Assembly (NCBI GenBank): GCA_900765105.1
Contig: CAAFQM010000101.1
Span: forward strand, 1-5,482
DNA length: 5,482 nucleotides
Direction of reading: 5' to 3'
From: an uncultured Faecalibacterium sp.
GTDB lineage: Bacteria; Bacillota; Clostridia; Oscillospirales; Ruminococcaceae
How positions within the stretch are numbered: position 1 is the stretch's first letter; each line of letters starts with the position of its first letter. The notes under the pieces were generated by a model. The model was given only the letters and a program-made list of their open reading frames with translations, searched no databases and was not told where the DNA came from. Positions 1 to 5,362 of this stretch are shown in pieces. The position numbers were made by a program, and so were the translations under genes.

Positions 1-282
1 CAGGCCGTGCAGAAAAAGACCGGCATGGAGACCCGTGTGTGCATCCCGGGCCACATGCAGCGCGGCGGCAGCCCCAGCGCCTACGACCGTGTGCTGGCTA
101 CCGAGTTCGGCAGCTATGCCGCAAAGCTTGTGGAGATCGAGCGCTACGGCGTCACGGTCGCCATGGTCAACGGCCATGTCACCGAGAACCGTCTGGCGGA
201 TATTGCCGGCAAGACCCGCAATGTTCCCGAAGGCTGCGAACTCCTGACCGTCGCCCGCCGTATGGGCGTCAGCCTGGGCTGA
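1..282 (+). CDS. pfkA: 6-phosphofructokinase, C-terminal part (5' end outside window)
   Basis: This is the last 93 codons of a phosphofructokinase, which phosphorylates fructose 6-phosphate to the 1,6-bisphosphate in cytosolic glycolysis. The frame is open from base 1 and stops with TGA at 280-282. Visible residue 12 is an Arg, followed by GHMQRGGSPSAYDRVLAT at visible residues 17-34. The Arg, His18 and Arg21 have the same spacing as the fructose-6-phosphate ligands Arg243, His249 and Arg252 of the Bacillus stearothermophilus enzyme. The ATP- or PPi-binding residues lie upstream of the window, so the phosphoryl donor cannot be read from this piece. A hairpin terminator follows within 30 bases, so the gene probably ends its transcript. 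The family call is secure; the symbol pfkA assumes the usual ATP-dependent enzyme. Confidence 0.93.
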   Translation, partial: QAVQKKTGMETRVCIPGHMQRGGSPSAYDRVLATEFGSYAAKLVEIERYGVTVAMVNGHVTENRLADIAGKTRNVPEGCELLTVARRMGVSLG

Positions 283-306
283 TTTTTCTTCAAATAGGAT
301 GCCTTC

Positions 307-350
307 CCCCTGCCGATAGTATTTCTCCTGTCGGCAGGGGTTTATTGTAT
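307..350 (+). terminator. Intrinsic terminator of pfkA
   Basis: CCCCTGCCGA at 307-316 pairs perfectly with TCGGCAGGGG at 331-340. Three more pairs (317-319 with 328-330, one of them G-U) leave a loop of about 8 bases. A T-rich run, TTTATT, follows. It lies 25 bases after the pfkA stop codon and separates pfkA from the licT leader. Confidence 0.85.
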
Positions 351-406
351 CCAACGTTTGGGTAACCCGTCTGATTTTTCAGAATATCTTTTGTCGAAAT
401 CGCGAA

Positions 407-435
407 TGGATTTTCTCTGTCCGTTCTGGTAAGAT
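407..435 (+). promoter_or_regulatory. Candidate promoter of the licT leader
   Basis: TAAGAT at 430-435 is preceded by TGG, making an extended -10 element. A poor -35 (TGGATT, 407-412) lies 17 bases upstream. Transcription would start near 442, about a dozen bases before the RAT-like hairpin. This is where a promoter is expected for an antitermination-controlled leader. The match to consensus is only moderate, so position carries much of the argument. Confidence 0.4.
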
Positions 436-453
436 GTTTGCAGACAATTAAAT

Positions 454-482
454 CAGTCGTTACTCCTCGGGAGGCGCTACTG
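454..482 (+). promoter_or_regulatory. RAT-like ribonucleic antiterminator site (LicT/SacY/BglG family)
   Basis: The 29-base element carries GTTACT (459-464) and AGGC (472-475), at nearly the spacing seen in the sacB and bgl RAT sites of Bacillus, with a loop one base shorter. It folds as a RAT should. The lower stem pairs CAGT (454-457) with ACTG (479-482) and CG (458-459) with CG (475-476), with a CT bulge. An internal loop (TTA against G) follows, then an upper stem pairing CTC (463-465) with GAG (471-473). The dimeric CAT domain of a LicT-type protein would bind and stabilise this fold. The site overlaps the 5' strand of the terminator that follows, so the two structures exclude each other. 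The identification rests on motif, fold, overlap and the licT-type gene just downstream. Confidence 0.72.
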
Positions 483-557
483 GCAGTTAACCGAAAGACA
501 CGATAGGTGTGTTATCGGTTCTGCACAGGTAGATGCTTTCGGAGGTTTTTTCTTTTT
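465..557 (+). terminator. Leader terminator overlapping the RAT
   Basis: A long composite stem can be drawn. CCTC (465-468) pairs with GAGG (542-545), and 469-473 with 536-540 (including G-U pairs). CTAC (477-480) pairs with GTAG (529-532), GCAG (483-486) with CTGC (521-524), and AACCGA (489-494) with TCGGTT (515-520). A small apical hairpin, ACAC with GTGT, caps it. The stem ends directly at a U-tract, six T, one C and five T, at 546-557. Its 5' strand is shared with the RAT, which gives the terminator/antiterminator switch expected ahead of a LicT-controlled gene. A competing pairing, CCGAAAG (491-497) with CTTTCGG (536-542), is also possible, so the exact fold is uncertain. Confidence 0.7.
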
Positions 558-597
558 ATTGCGTATTTTTCAACATTCTGTCGGGAGGAAGCTGTCC

Positions 598-1140
598 ATG
601 AAGCTGCTGCGTAAGATCAACAACAACGCTGCCGTGGCGCAGGATAATCGCGGCCGTGAAATGGTCGTGCTGGGCCGCGGGGTAGGCTTCCATCCGATGC
701 CCTATGAGCTCACCGATCTTTCTGTGGTCTACCGCACGTTTTACGACGTAGACCCGCAATATTACGAAATGCTGGCCAGCCTGCCGGAAGAAGCTCTTCT
801 GGCAGCGGCAGATATCACCGAGCAGGCCGAGATCACCCTGCATACCGAGCTGAACCCCAACCTGCCCTTCACGCTGGCCGACCACATCGCCTTTGCGCAG
901 CAGCGGGAAAAGCAGGGCATCCGGCTGGCTGCTCCGCTGCACTACGATGTGCAGCACCTGTACCCCCATGAATACGAACTGGGCCTGCGGGCATTGGAGA
1001 CCGTGCGTCTGCGCACCGGTGCTTCCCTGCCCCGCGCCGAGGCCGTGAGCATTGCGCTGCATATCGTCAATTCAGGCAATGGAACGTGCGATTGCAGATG
1101 GCGTAGAAGTGTTTGGCTATACCAGCTGGGGCCCCATTGA
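598..1140 (+). CDS. licT: LicT/BglG-family transcription antiterminator, truncated after PRD1
   Basis: This is the 5' part of an antiterminator that binds RAT RNA and lets transcription pass a leader terminator when a beta-glucoside is present. The ATG at 598 is chosen because GGGAGG (583-588) lies 9 bases upstream and it gives the family N-terminus MKLLRKINNNAAVAQD. Residues 1-58 are the CAT RNA-binding domain, with VVLGRGVGF. Residues ~65-159 are PRD1, including ADHIAFA (His96) and IALHIVN (His155), which align with the PRD1 phosphorylation histidines of Bacillus LicT (His100 and His159). Family members have about 280 residues; here homology stops near residue 159 and PRD2 is absent. Residues 160-180 are glucosidase DNA read out of frame, up to a TGA at 1138-1140. 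The leader switch points to autoregulation. Whether the 180-residue product is stable or active is unknown. It could equally be classed as a pseudogene. Confidence 0.85.
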   Translation: MKLLRKINNNAAVAQDNRGREMVVLGRGVGFHPMPYELTDLSVVYRTFYDVDPQYYEMLASLPEEALLAAADITEQAEITLHTELNPNLPFTLADHIAFAQQREKQGIRLAAPLHYDVQHLYPHEYELGLRALETVRLRTGASLPRAEAVSIALHIVNSGNGTCDCRWRRSVWLYQLGPH

Positions 1141-1297
1141 CTGCGTCAGTGCAGCCTCTGCGGAGATCAGTAAGCGGTATGGTTTTGTGTATGTAGACCG
1201 CAACCAGGACGGCTCTGGTACACTGGAACGCTTCCGCAAAAAGTCTTTCTACTGGTACAAAAAGGTCATTGCCACCAACGGCGAAGACCTGAGCTGA
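1070..1297 (+). pseudogene. GH1 6-phospho-beta-glucosidase, C-terminal remnant
   Basis: In frame 2, after the break in licT, the DNA encodes the last ~75 residues of a glycoside hydrolase family 1 enzyme. The conserved marks are IQAMERAIADGVEVFGYTSW, then GPIDCVSA, SKRYGFVYVD, KKSFYWYKKVI and the ending NGEDLS. The Lys and Tyr of KRYG correspond to phosphate-binding residues of GH1 phospho-glycosidases, so the parent probably hydrolysed PTS-imported phospho-beta-glucosides. Complete enzymes have about 470-480 residues. Both catalytic glutamates, in the NEP and TENG motifs, are missing. There is no start with a ribosome binding site, and the frame differs from that of the licT fragment, so no fusion enzyme is made. 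Codons are intact to the stop at 1295-1297, which suggests a recent loss or an assembly join. Confidence 0.88.
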
Positions 1298-1312
1298 TTT
1301 TTCCACAGACAC

Positions 1313-1352
1313 AAAAATACCGGTGCAGTTCCAGGCTGCACCGGTATTTTTT
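1313..1352. terminator. Bidirectional terminator between the GH1 remnant and ldhA
   Basis: AAAATACCGGTGCAG at 1314-1328 pairs perfectly with CTGCACCGGTATTTT at 1336-1350 around a 7-base loop. The stem is flanked by A on the left and T on the right, so it carries a U-tract in either direction. It can end the licT/GH1 transcript from the left and the ldhA transcript from the right. The ldhA stop codon (1351-1353, minus strand) touches the stem edge. Confidence 0.88.
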
Positions 1353-2346
1353 ACTTTTCGGTCACATCATGGCGGGTGGGCTGGCCGTTCACCAGCGCCT
1401 GCGCGCTTTCCAGCACGCCCTGCACCATGCTTTCCACATCCTCTTCGGTGTAGAATGCGGTGTGGTCGGTCAGGATGACGTTTGGCATGCTGCGCAGAGC
1501 TGCCAGCTCCGGGTTGGGGATCACGTCGCCCATGCGGTTATAATAGTACAGGCCGTTCTCGTTTTCCAGCACGTCCAGCGCCGCGCCGCCCAGCTTTCCG
1601 CTTTCCAGCCCGGCGATGAGGGCATCGCTGTCGATCAGCTTGCCGCGGGCGGTGTTGATGATCACCGCGCCGGGCTTCATGGCCGCAATGGCTTTGGCAT
1701 CGATCAGATGATGGTTCTCCTCCGTGGCGTTGGTGTGCAGGGTGATGACGTCGCATTCAGCCAGCAGGGTCTCCAGCGGCACATACTCGGCGATCTGCTT
1801 CACCTCGTCGTTCTGATACAGGTCGTAGGCCAGCAGGCGGCAGCCGAAGCCGGACAGGTGCTGCAGCACCGTGCGGCCGATGCGTCCCGTGCCGATGACG
1901 CCCACCGTGCAGGTGGAGATGTCCCGGCCGATCTTGCCCTTCAGGGAGTAATCCTGTGCTTCGCCCCGCTTGAGGATATGCCCGGCCTTGCGCAGGCTCA
2001 TGAGCATGAGCATAATGGCAAAGTTGGCCACACCGTTGGGCGGGTAGTCCACATTGGACACCTTCATGCCCAGCTCCCGGGCAGTCTCGCGGTCCACATG
2101 GTCGTAGCCAATGGAACGGCAGCAGATGACCTTGACCCCCAGCTCATGGAACCTGCGCACCATGGGCGCGCTCATATCGCAGGGCGTCACCGAAACAGCG
2201 TCGTACCCGGCGGCCAGCGCGGCGTTTTCCAGCGTGGGATACTCCTGCGTATAGCCGAATTCAATGCCCATCTTCGGTGCCAGACGCTGCGCAATCCCCA
2301 GTTCATCGTAGGGGCGCAGCGTGTAGAAAAAGACTTTTGTCGCCAT
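1351..2346 (-). CDS. ldhA: D-lactate dehydrogenase (D-2-hydroxyacid dehydrogenase family)
   Basis: This cytosolic enzyme reduces pyruvate to D-lactate with NADH, a fermentative redox sink. The 331-residue length is normal. The start at 2346 gives MATKVFFYTLRPYDE and has GGGAGGG about 8 bases upstream; an open extension to 2430 has no such site. Residues 74-84 read ICCRSIGYDHV, a substrate-loop motif with Arg77. The Rossmann motif GTGRIG is at 152-157, and Asp175 after the second strand fits NAD rather than NADP. The catalytic triad is Arg234 (NTARG), Glu263 (DVLENE) and His295 in DHTAFYTEEDV, a signature of D-lactate dehydrogenases. Residues around YYYN also resemble VanH, but no vanA- or vanX-like gene is near, so metabolic D-lactate formation is preferred. 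The gene is divergent from pepT and is followed by a shared terminator. The symbol ldhA follows common usage; ldhD would serve as well. Confidence 0.9.
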   Translation of the reverse strand: MATKVFFYTLRPYDELGIAQRLAPKMGIEFGYTQEYPTLENAALAAGYDAVSVTPCDMSAPMVRRFHELGVKVICCRSIGYDHVDRETARELGMKVSNVDYPPNGVANFAIMLMLMSLRKAGHILKRGEAQDYSLKGKIGRDISTCTVGVIGTGRIGRTVLQHLSGFGCRLLAYDLYQNDEVKQIAEYVPLETLLAECDVITLHTNATEENHHLIDAKAIAAMKPGAVIINTARGKLIDSDALIAGLESGKLGGAALDVLENENGLYYYNRMGDVIPNPELAALRSMPNVILTDHTAFYTEEDVESMVQGVLESAQALVNGQPTRHDVTEK

Positions 2347-2351
2347 AGAAT

Positions 2352-2360
2352 TTCCCTCCC
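2352..2360 (-). promoter_or_regulatory. Ribosome binding site of ldhA
   Basis: On the minus strand the sequence reads CGGGAGGGAAATTCTATGG. The GGAGGG core lies about 8 bases before the ATG at 2346. This decides the start against the longer open frame, which begins at 2430 inside the promoter and dyad region. Confidence 0.75.
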
Positions 2361-2376
2361 GTTCTAGTTTGTCCCC

Positions 2377-2406
2377 ATTGTAGCACGTTTTGACCCGATG
2401 AATGAA
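2377..2406 (-). promoter_or_regulatory. Candidate promoter of ldhA
   Basis: On the minus strand TACAAT (plus coordinates 2382 to 2377) is a five-of-six -10 element, preceded by TGC as an extended -10. The -35 is weak; TTCATT (2406 to 2401) at 18 bases is the best available. That -35 lies inside the left arm of a perfect inverted repeat, so a protein bound there would compete with RNA polymerase. Confidence 0.6.
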
Positions 2407-2435
2407 TTTTTTGAGGTGAATTTTGTTCATTCATC
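2397..2435. repeat. Operator-like inverted repeat over the ldhA promoter
   Basis: GATGAATGAA (2397-2406) and TTCATTCATC (2426-2435) are perfect 10-base inverted arms 19 bases apart. The left arm covers the proposed ldhA -35. A further GATGAAT unit on the minus strand sits at 2444-2450. The layout suggests a regulator site. It does not resemble the Rex consensus (TTGTTAA...TTAACAA), so the regulator is not identified. Confidence 0.55.
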
Positions 2436-2461
2436 GCATGAAGATTCATCTTTCCATGCGA
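2434..2461. repeat. Second dyad in the ldhA-pepT intergenic region
   Basis: TCGCATG (2434-2440) pairs with CATGCGA (2455-2461), and AAGAT (2441-2445) with ATCTT (2448-2452) inside it. This gives a 12-pair palindrome with a 2-base centre and a 2-base bulge. It starts where the first inverted repeat ends and lies 16 bases before the pepT -35. It could be part of the same operator or a cruciform-prone spacer. It has no T-run, so it is not a terminator. Confidence 0.5.
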
Positions 2462-2476
2462 ATGATGCAAAAAGAG

Positions 2477-2505
2477 TTGTAAAAAGTCGGAAAAGAGGGT
2501 ATGAT
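2477..2505 (+). promoter_or_regulatory. Promoter of pepT
   Basis: TTGTAA (2477-2482) and TATGAT (2500-2505) are separated by exactly 17 bases, a good vegetative sigma-A promoter. Transcription would start near 2512, leaving a leader of about 40 bases before the pepT ATG. Confidence 0.75.
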
Positions 2506-2536
2506 AGAACCACTTGGGAGTATACATCATTGAATC

Positions 2537-2543
2537 AAAGGAG
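2537..2543 (+). promoter_or_regulatory. Ribosome binding site of pepT
   Basis: AAAGGAG lies 8 bases before the ATG at 2552. It rules out the in-frame GTG at 2543, which overlaps the site itself. Confidence 0.8.
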
Positions 2544-2551
2544 TGTGCCCT

Positions 2552-3769
2552 ATGCGCGCTTATGAACGGCTTTTGAATTATGTCCGGGTCCACACCACCT
2601 CGGACGAGACCTCCGGCACCCATCCCTCTGCCGAGCGGGAGTTTGATCTGGCCCGCCAGCTGGTGGAAGAGATGAAGGCTCTCGGCATGGAGGATGCCCA
2701 TGTGGACGAGCACTGCTATGTCTACGGCACCCTGCCTGCCACCCCGGGCTGCGAGGACAAACATGCCCTCGGCCTGATTGCCCATATGGACACCGCCGAC
2801 GATGCCAGCGGCGAAAACGTCCAGCCCGTGATCTGGGAAAACTACAACGGCGGCGAGATCACTCTGCCCGCTACCGGCATGGTGATGAAGCCCTCGGTGT
2901 TCCCCTTCCTGACCTCCATGAAGGGCGAGACCCTCATCACCTCCGACGGTACCACCCTGCTGGGTGCCGACGACAAGGCCGGCATCGCCGAGATCCTGAC
3001 CGCCGTGGAGACCCTGCAGGAAAAGGATCTGCCCCACGGCAAGCTGTGCATCGCCTTCACCCCGGACGAGGAGATCGGCGAGGGCGCAGAGCTGTTCAAC
3101 ATTCCCGGCTTCGGCGCAGACTTCGCCTACACCGTGGACGGCGGCGACGCCGGTTCCATCGAGTACGAGAACTTCAACGCCGCCTCTGCCACAGTCACAG
3201 TCCACGGCTTCTCGGTGCACCCCGGCACCGCCAAGGGAACCATGATCAATGCGTCCAACGTGGCCATGGAGTTCCACACCGCCCTGCCCGTTACGGCCCG
3301 CCCGGAGACCACCGAGGGGCGTCAGGGCTTCTACCACCTGTGCCAGATGTACGGCGATGTGACCACCGCCAAGCTGGGCTACATCCTGCGCGACCACGAC
3401 GCCGCCAAACTGCAGTTCAAGAAGGACAACATGCTGGACATTGCCGAATTCCTGAACGGAAAGTACGGCGAAGGCACCGTTGAGGTGGAGATCAAGGACA
3501 GCTACCGCAACATGCTGGAAAAAATCAAGCCGCATTTCCACTTAGTAGAAACCGCCCGCAAGGCCACCCGCATGGCCGAGCTGGAACCGGAAGAAATCCC
3601 GGTGCGCGGCGGCACCGACGGTGCCATGCTGAGCTGGAAGGGTCTGCCCTGCCCCAATCTGGGCACCGGCGGATTCAACTTCCACGGCGTGTGCGAGTGC
3701 ATCACAGCCGAGCGCATGGACCGCTGCACCGACATTCTGCTGAACATCATTTCTCTGTACGCAGAGTGA
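2552..3769 (+). CDS. pepT: Peptidase T (tripeptide aminopeptidase, M20 family)
   Basis: This dizinc aminopeptidase removes the N-terminal residue from tripeptides in the cytosol, feeding amino acid use. The 405-residue product matches the usual ~408. Zinc and catalytic residues fall at the Salmonella PepT positions: His78 and Asp80 in AHMDTADD, Asp140 in GADDKAG, Glu173 and Glu174 in TPDEEIGEG, Asp196 in VDGGDAG, and His378 in GTGGFNFHG. His223 in GFSVHPGTAKG lies in the dimerisation (lid) domain, roughly residues 205-320. The M20 peptidase domain forms the two flanking parts. The N-terminus MRAYERLLNYVRVHTTSDE is typical, and the ATG is supported by AAAGGAG upstream. The gene has its own promoter, no operon partner and a strong terminator just after it. 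Divergence from ldhA suggests possible shared control through the intergenic dyads. Confidence 0.96.
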   Translation: MRAYERLLNYVRVHTTSDETSGTHPSAEREFDLARQLVEEMKALGMEDAHVDEHCYVYGTLPATPGCEDKHALGLIAHMDTADDASGENVQPVIWENYNGGEITLPATGMVMKPSVFPFLTSMKGETLITSDGTTLLGADDKAGIAEILTAVETLQEKDLPHGKLCIAFTPDEEIGEGAELFNIPGFGADFAYTVDGGDAGSIEYENFNAASATVTVHGFSVHPGTAKGTMINASNVAMEFHTALPVTARPETTEGRQGFYHLCQMYGDVTTAKLGYILRDHDAAKLQFKKDNMLDIAEFLNGKYGEGTVEVEIKDSYRNMLEKIKPHFHLVETARKATRMAELEPEEIPVRGGTDGAMLSWKGLPCPNLGTGGFNFHGVCECITAERMDRCTDILLNIISLYAE

Positions 3770-3784
3770 TATCTCGTTTTTTAT

Positions 3785-3830
3785 AAACAAATGGGGAGGG
3801 TATCCATCTGGATACCCTCCCCATTTGTTT
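3785..3830. terminator. Perfect 22-bp hairpin, bidirectional terminator between pepT and ktrB
   Basis: The arms 3785-3806 and 3809-3830 are exact reverse complements with only two bases between them. The arm reads AAACAAAT, then GGGGAGGG, then TATCCA. T-rich sequence ends the stem on the plus side (TTTGTTT), and ATAAAAAACGAG follows on the minus side. It can serve the convergent genes pepT and ktrB. The ktrB stop codon (3829-3831) overlaps the stem end. Confidence 0.85.
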
Positions 3831-5214
3831 AACCTACATTGATATGCCCCACCGGCATGATCTTGCGCTTGTTGTCATCGGGTTTTGCCGTCAGGCTCAT
3901 GGCCAGCGACACCGGGCCGACACGGCCCATGAACATGACCAGCATGTACAGGACCTTGGCCCCGCGATTCAGCTGTCCAGTCACGCCCACCGACAGGCCC
4001 ACCGTGCCGAAGGCCGAGCAGGACTCGAAAATAGCATCGATGACCGACACAGCACCCGAGGTGTTGTAGTAGACCACCACAGCCGAGCCAAACGCCGCCA
4101 GCGCACCGATGAAGATGATGGTCAGGGCACGGTAGACCGTCTTGGCCTCAATGTGATGCTCCGCGATCACGCAGTCGTCGCGGCCCTGCGCCACACTGCG
4201 GATGGTCAGGATGATGACTGCGAAGGTTGTCACCTTCACACCGCCGCCGGTGGAACCGGGGGCAGCGCCAATAAACTGCAGCACACTCATGAGCAGCTTT
4301 GTGACCGGCCCGCAGGCGGCAAGATCGATGGTGTTCATGCCGGCAGTTCGGGTGGACACCGACTGGAACAGCGCCGCCATCAGCTTGCCCGGCACGGGCA
4401 GCTGTCCCATGCTGTCCGGGTTGTTCCACTCCATCAGTGCGATGAGCGCCGCGCCGCCGAACCACAGGATCACCGAGAACGCCAGCACCACCTTTGCCTG
4501 CAGGGACAGCCGGCGCTTTTTGTGGTACTGGCCGATTTCCACCCAGACCATGAAGCCCAGACCGCCGGAGATGATCATGAACATAATCACGGCCTGCACA
4601 TAGTAATTGTTGACGTAGGGCACCAGCGAGGAATACGCCCCAAACCGACCGAACAGGTCAAACCCGGCATTGCAGAACGCCGAGATGGCCGTGAACATAC
4701 TGACCCAGATGCCTTCCGGCCCGAACTGCGGCACAAAGGCAACCAGCAGTAGCGCAATGCCGATGCCCTCGAACAGACCAGCCAGCCCGACAACGATCTT
4801 CAGCACGTCCTTGGCCTGCGCATAACCGTCGGCCGAGACGCTCTCGCCCAGCAGCCGCAGATCCCGGAAACCCATCCGCCGCCGCATGGCCAGTGCAAAG
4901 AAGCTGGTCAGGGTGACCAGCCCCAGACCGCCCACCTGGATCAGCAGCAGGATCACTGCCTGCCCGAAATACGAGAACTGCGTCCAGGTGTCCCGCACGA
5001 CCAGGCCGGTAACGCAGGTGGCGCTGGTGGCCGTGAACATGGCGTCCAGCACGTCCAGCCTGCCGTGGCGGCTGGCAATGGGCAGGCTGAGCAGAAAGGT
5101 GCCCAGCGCGATCACAATGACAAAACTCACGCAGATGAGCTGAGTCGGAGTCTGCAGGCCCTTGCGTTTGCCCGCCGGGCGGCGGAACGGATTTTTCCAC
5201 TTTGCTTTTTTCAT
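3829..5214 (-). CDS. ktrB: KtrB/TrkH-type potassium-transporting membrane subunit
   Basis: This is the ion-translocating subunit of a Ktr potassium uptake system in the cell membrane; sodium may be coupled in some homologues. The 461-residue length fits KtrB (about 445-460). A basic cytosolic N-terminus (residues 1-22) precedes the first membrane helix at about 23-46. Four M1-P-M2 repeats follow, each with a filter loop: TSATCVTGL (63-71), ISAFCNAGF (177-185), SVSTRTAGM (285-293) and CSAFGTVGLSV (399-409). The filter glycines are Gly70, Gly184, Gly292 and Gly406. A glycine-rich stretch, GSTGGGVKV (320-328), marks the gating loop of repeat three. The tail GHINVG resembles other KtrB ends. The ATG at 5214 has GGAGGAG just upstream. 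No ktrA, encoding the RCK regulatory ring, is adjacent on either side, so the partner must be elsewhere. Confidence 0.93.
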   Translation of the reverse strand: MKKAKWKNPFRRPAGKRKGLQTPTQLICVSFVIVIALGTFLLSLPIASRHGRLDVLDAMFTATSATCVTGLVVRDTWTQFSYFGQAVILLLIQVGGLGLVTLTSFFALAMRRRMGFRDLRLLGESVSADGYAQAKDVLKIVVGLAGLFEGIGIALLLVAFVPQFGPEGIWVSMFTAISAFCNAGFDLFGRFGAYSSLVPYVNNYYVQAVIMFMIISGGLGFMVWVEIGQYHKKRRLSLQAKVVLAFSVILWFGGAALIALMEWNNPDSMGQLPVPGKLMAALFQSVSTRTAGMNTIDLAACGPVTKLLMSVLQFIGAAPGSTGGGVKVTTFAVIILTIRSVAQGRDDCVIAEHHIEAKTVYRALTIIFIGALAAFGSAVVVYYNTSGAVSVIDAIFESCSAFGTVGLSVGVTGQLNRGAKVLYMLVMFMGRVGPVSLAMSLTAKPDDNKRKIMPVGHINVG

Positions 5215-5269
5215 AAGCTCCTCCGCATGCAGCGCACACCCGCACTGCCGCTTTTGTTTTCTCCCTTAT

Positions 5270-5298
5270 AGCATACACCATTTTCTTCATCGGTTCAA
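5270..5298 (-). promoter_or_regulatory. Candidate promoter of ktrB
   Basis: On the minus strand TTGAAC (5298 to 5293) and TATGCT (5275 to 5270) are 17 bases apart. The start point would be about 50 bases before the ktrB ATG, with the GGAGGAG site in between. I see no riboswitch-like structure, such as a ydaO (c-di-AMP) motif, in this short leader. Confidence 0.55.
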
Positions 5299-5299
5299 C

Positions 5300-5328
5300 T
5301 TGATTTTACGCCCATAATGCGGTATTAT
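5300..5328 (+). promoter_or_regulatory. Promoter of the tRNA locus
   Basis: TTGATT (5300-5305) and TATTAT (5323-5328) have 17-base spacing, and GGCGGCG follows. A start near 5335 would lie about 28 bases before the mature 5' end of the first tRNA. It is divergent from, and nearly touches, the ktrB promoter. Confidence 0.65.
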
Positions 5329-5362
5329 AAAAAGGCGGCGTACATTGTGCACACCGTTTTGT

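Noticed and set aside
559..598. An earlier licT start at about 559
   Set aside because: It lies next to the terminator U-tract with no Shine-Dalgarno sequence. The ATG at 598 has GGGAGG at good spacing and gives the conserved CAT-domain N-terminus.
598..1297. A genuine LicT-glucosidase fusion protein
   Set aside because: The two parts are in different frames; the licT frame stops at 1140 and the GH1 part has no start of its own. A simple single-base frameshift would not restore the missing PRD2 or the glucosidase body.
1351..2346. VanH-type dehydrogenase of a vancomycin resistance cluster
   Set aside because: The sequence resembles VanH, as all D-lactate dehydrogenases do, but there is no D-Ala-D-Lac ligase or VanX gene beside it. 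Neighbours are pepT and a sugar-operon remnant.
1369..2367. A 332-codon open frame on the plus strand opposite ldhA
   Set aside because: It is a composition shadow of ldhA with no recognisable domain and no ribosome binding site. ldhA has its complete catalytic set.
2303..3541. A long open frame on the minus strand opposite pepT
   Set aside because: It mirrors high-GC codon bias of pepT, has low-complexity His/Gly/Val-rich content, no ribosome binding site, and lies antisense to a gene with all its catalytic residues.
3844..4752. A 302-codon open frame on the plus strand opposite ktrB
   Set aside because: Its His/Arg/Gln-rich composition is typical of the antisense of a hydrophobic membrane protein, and ktrB on the other strand is unambiguous.
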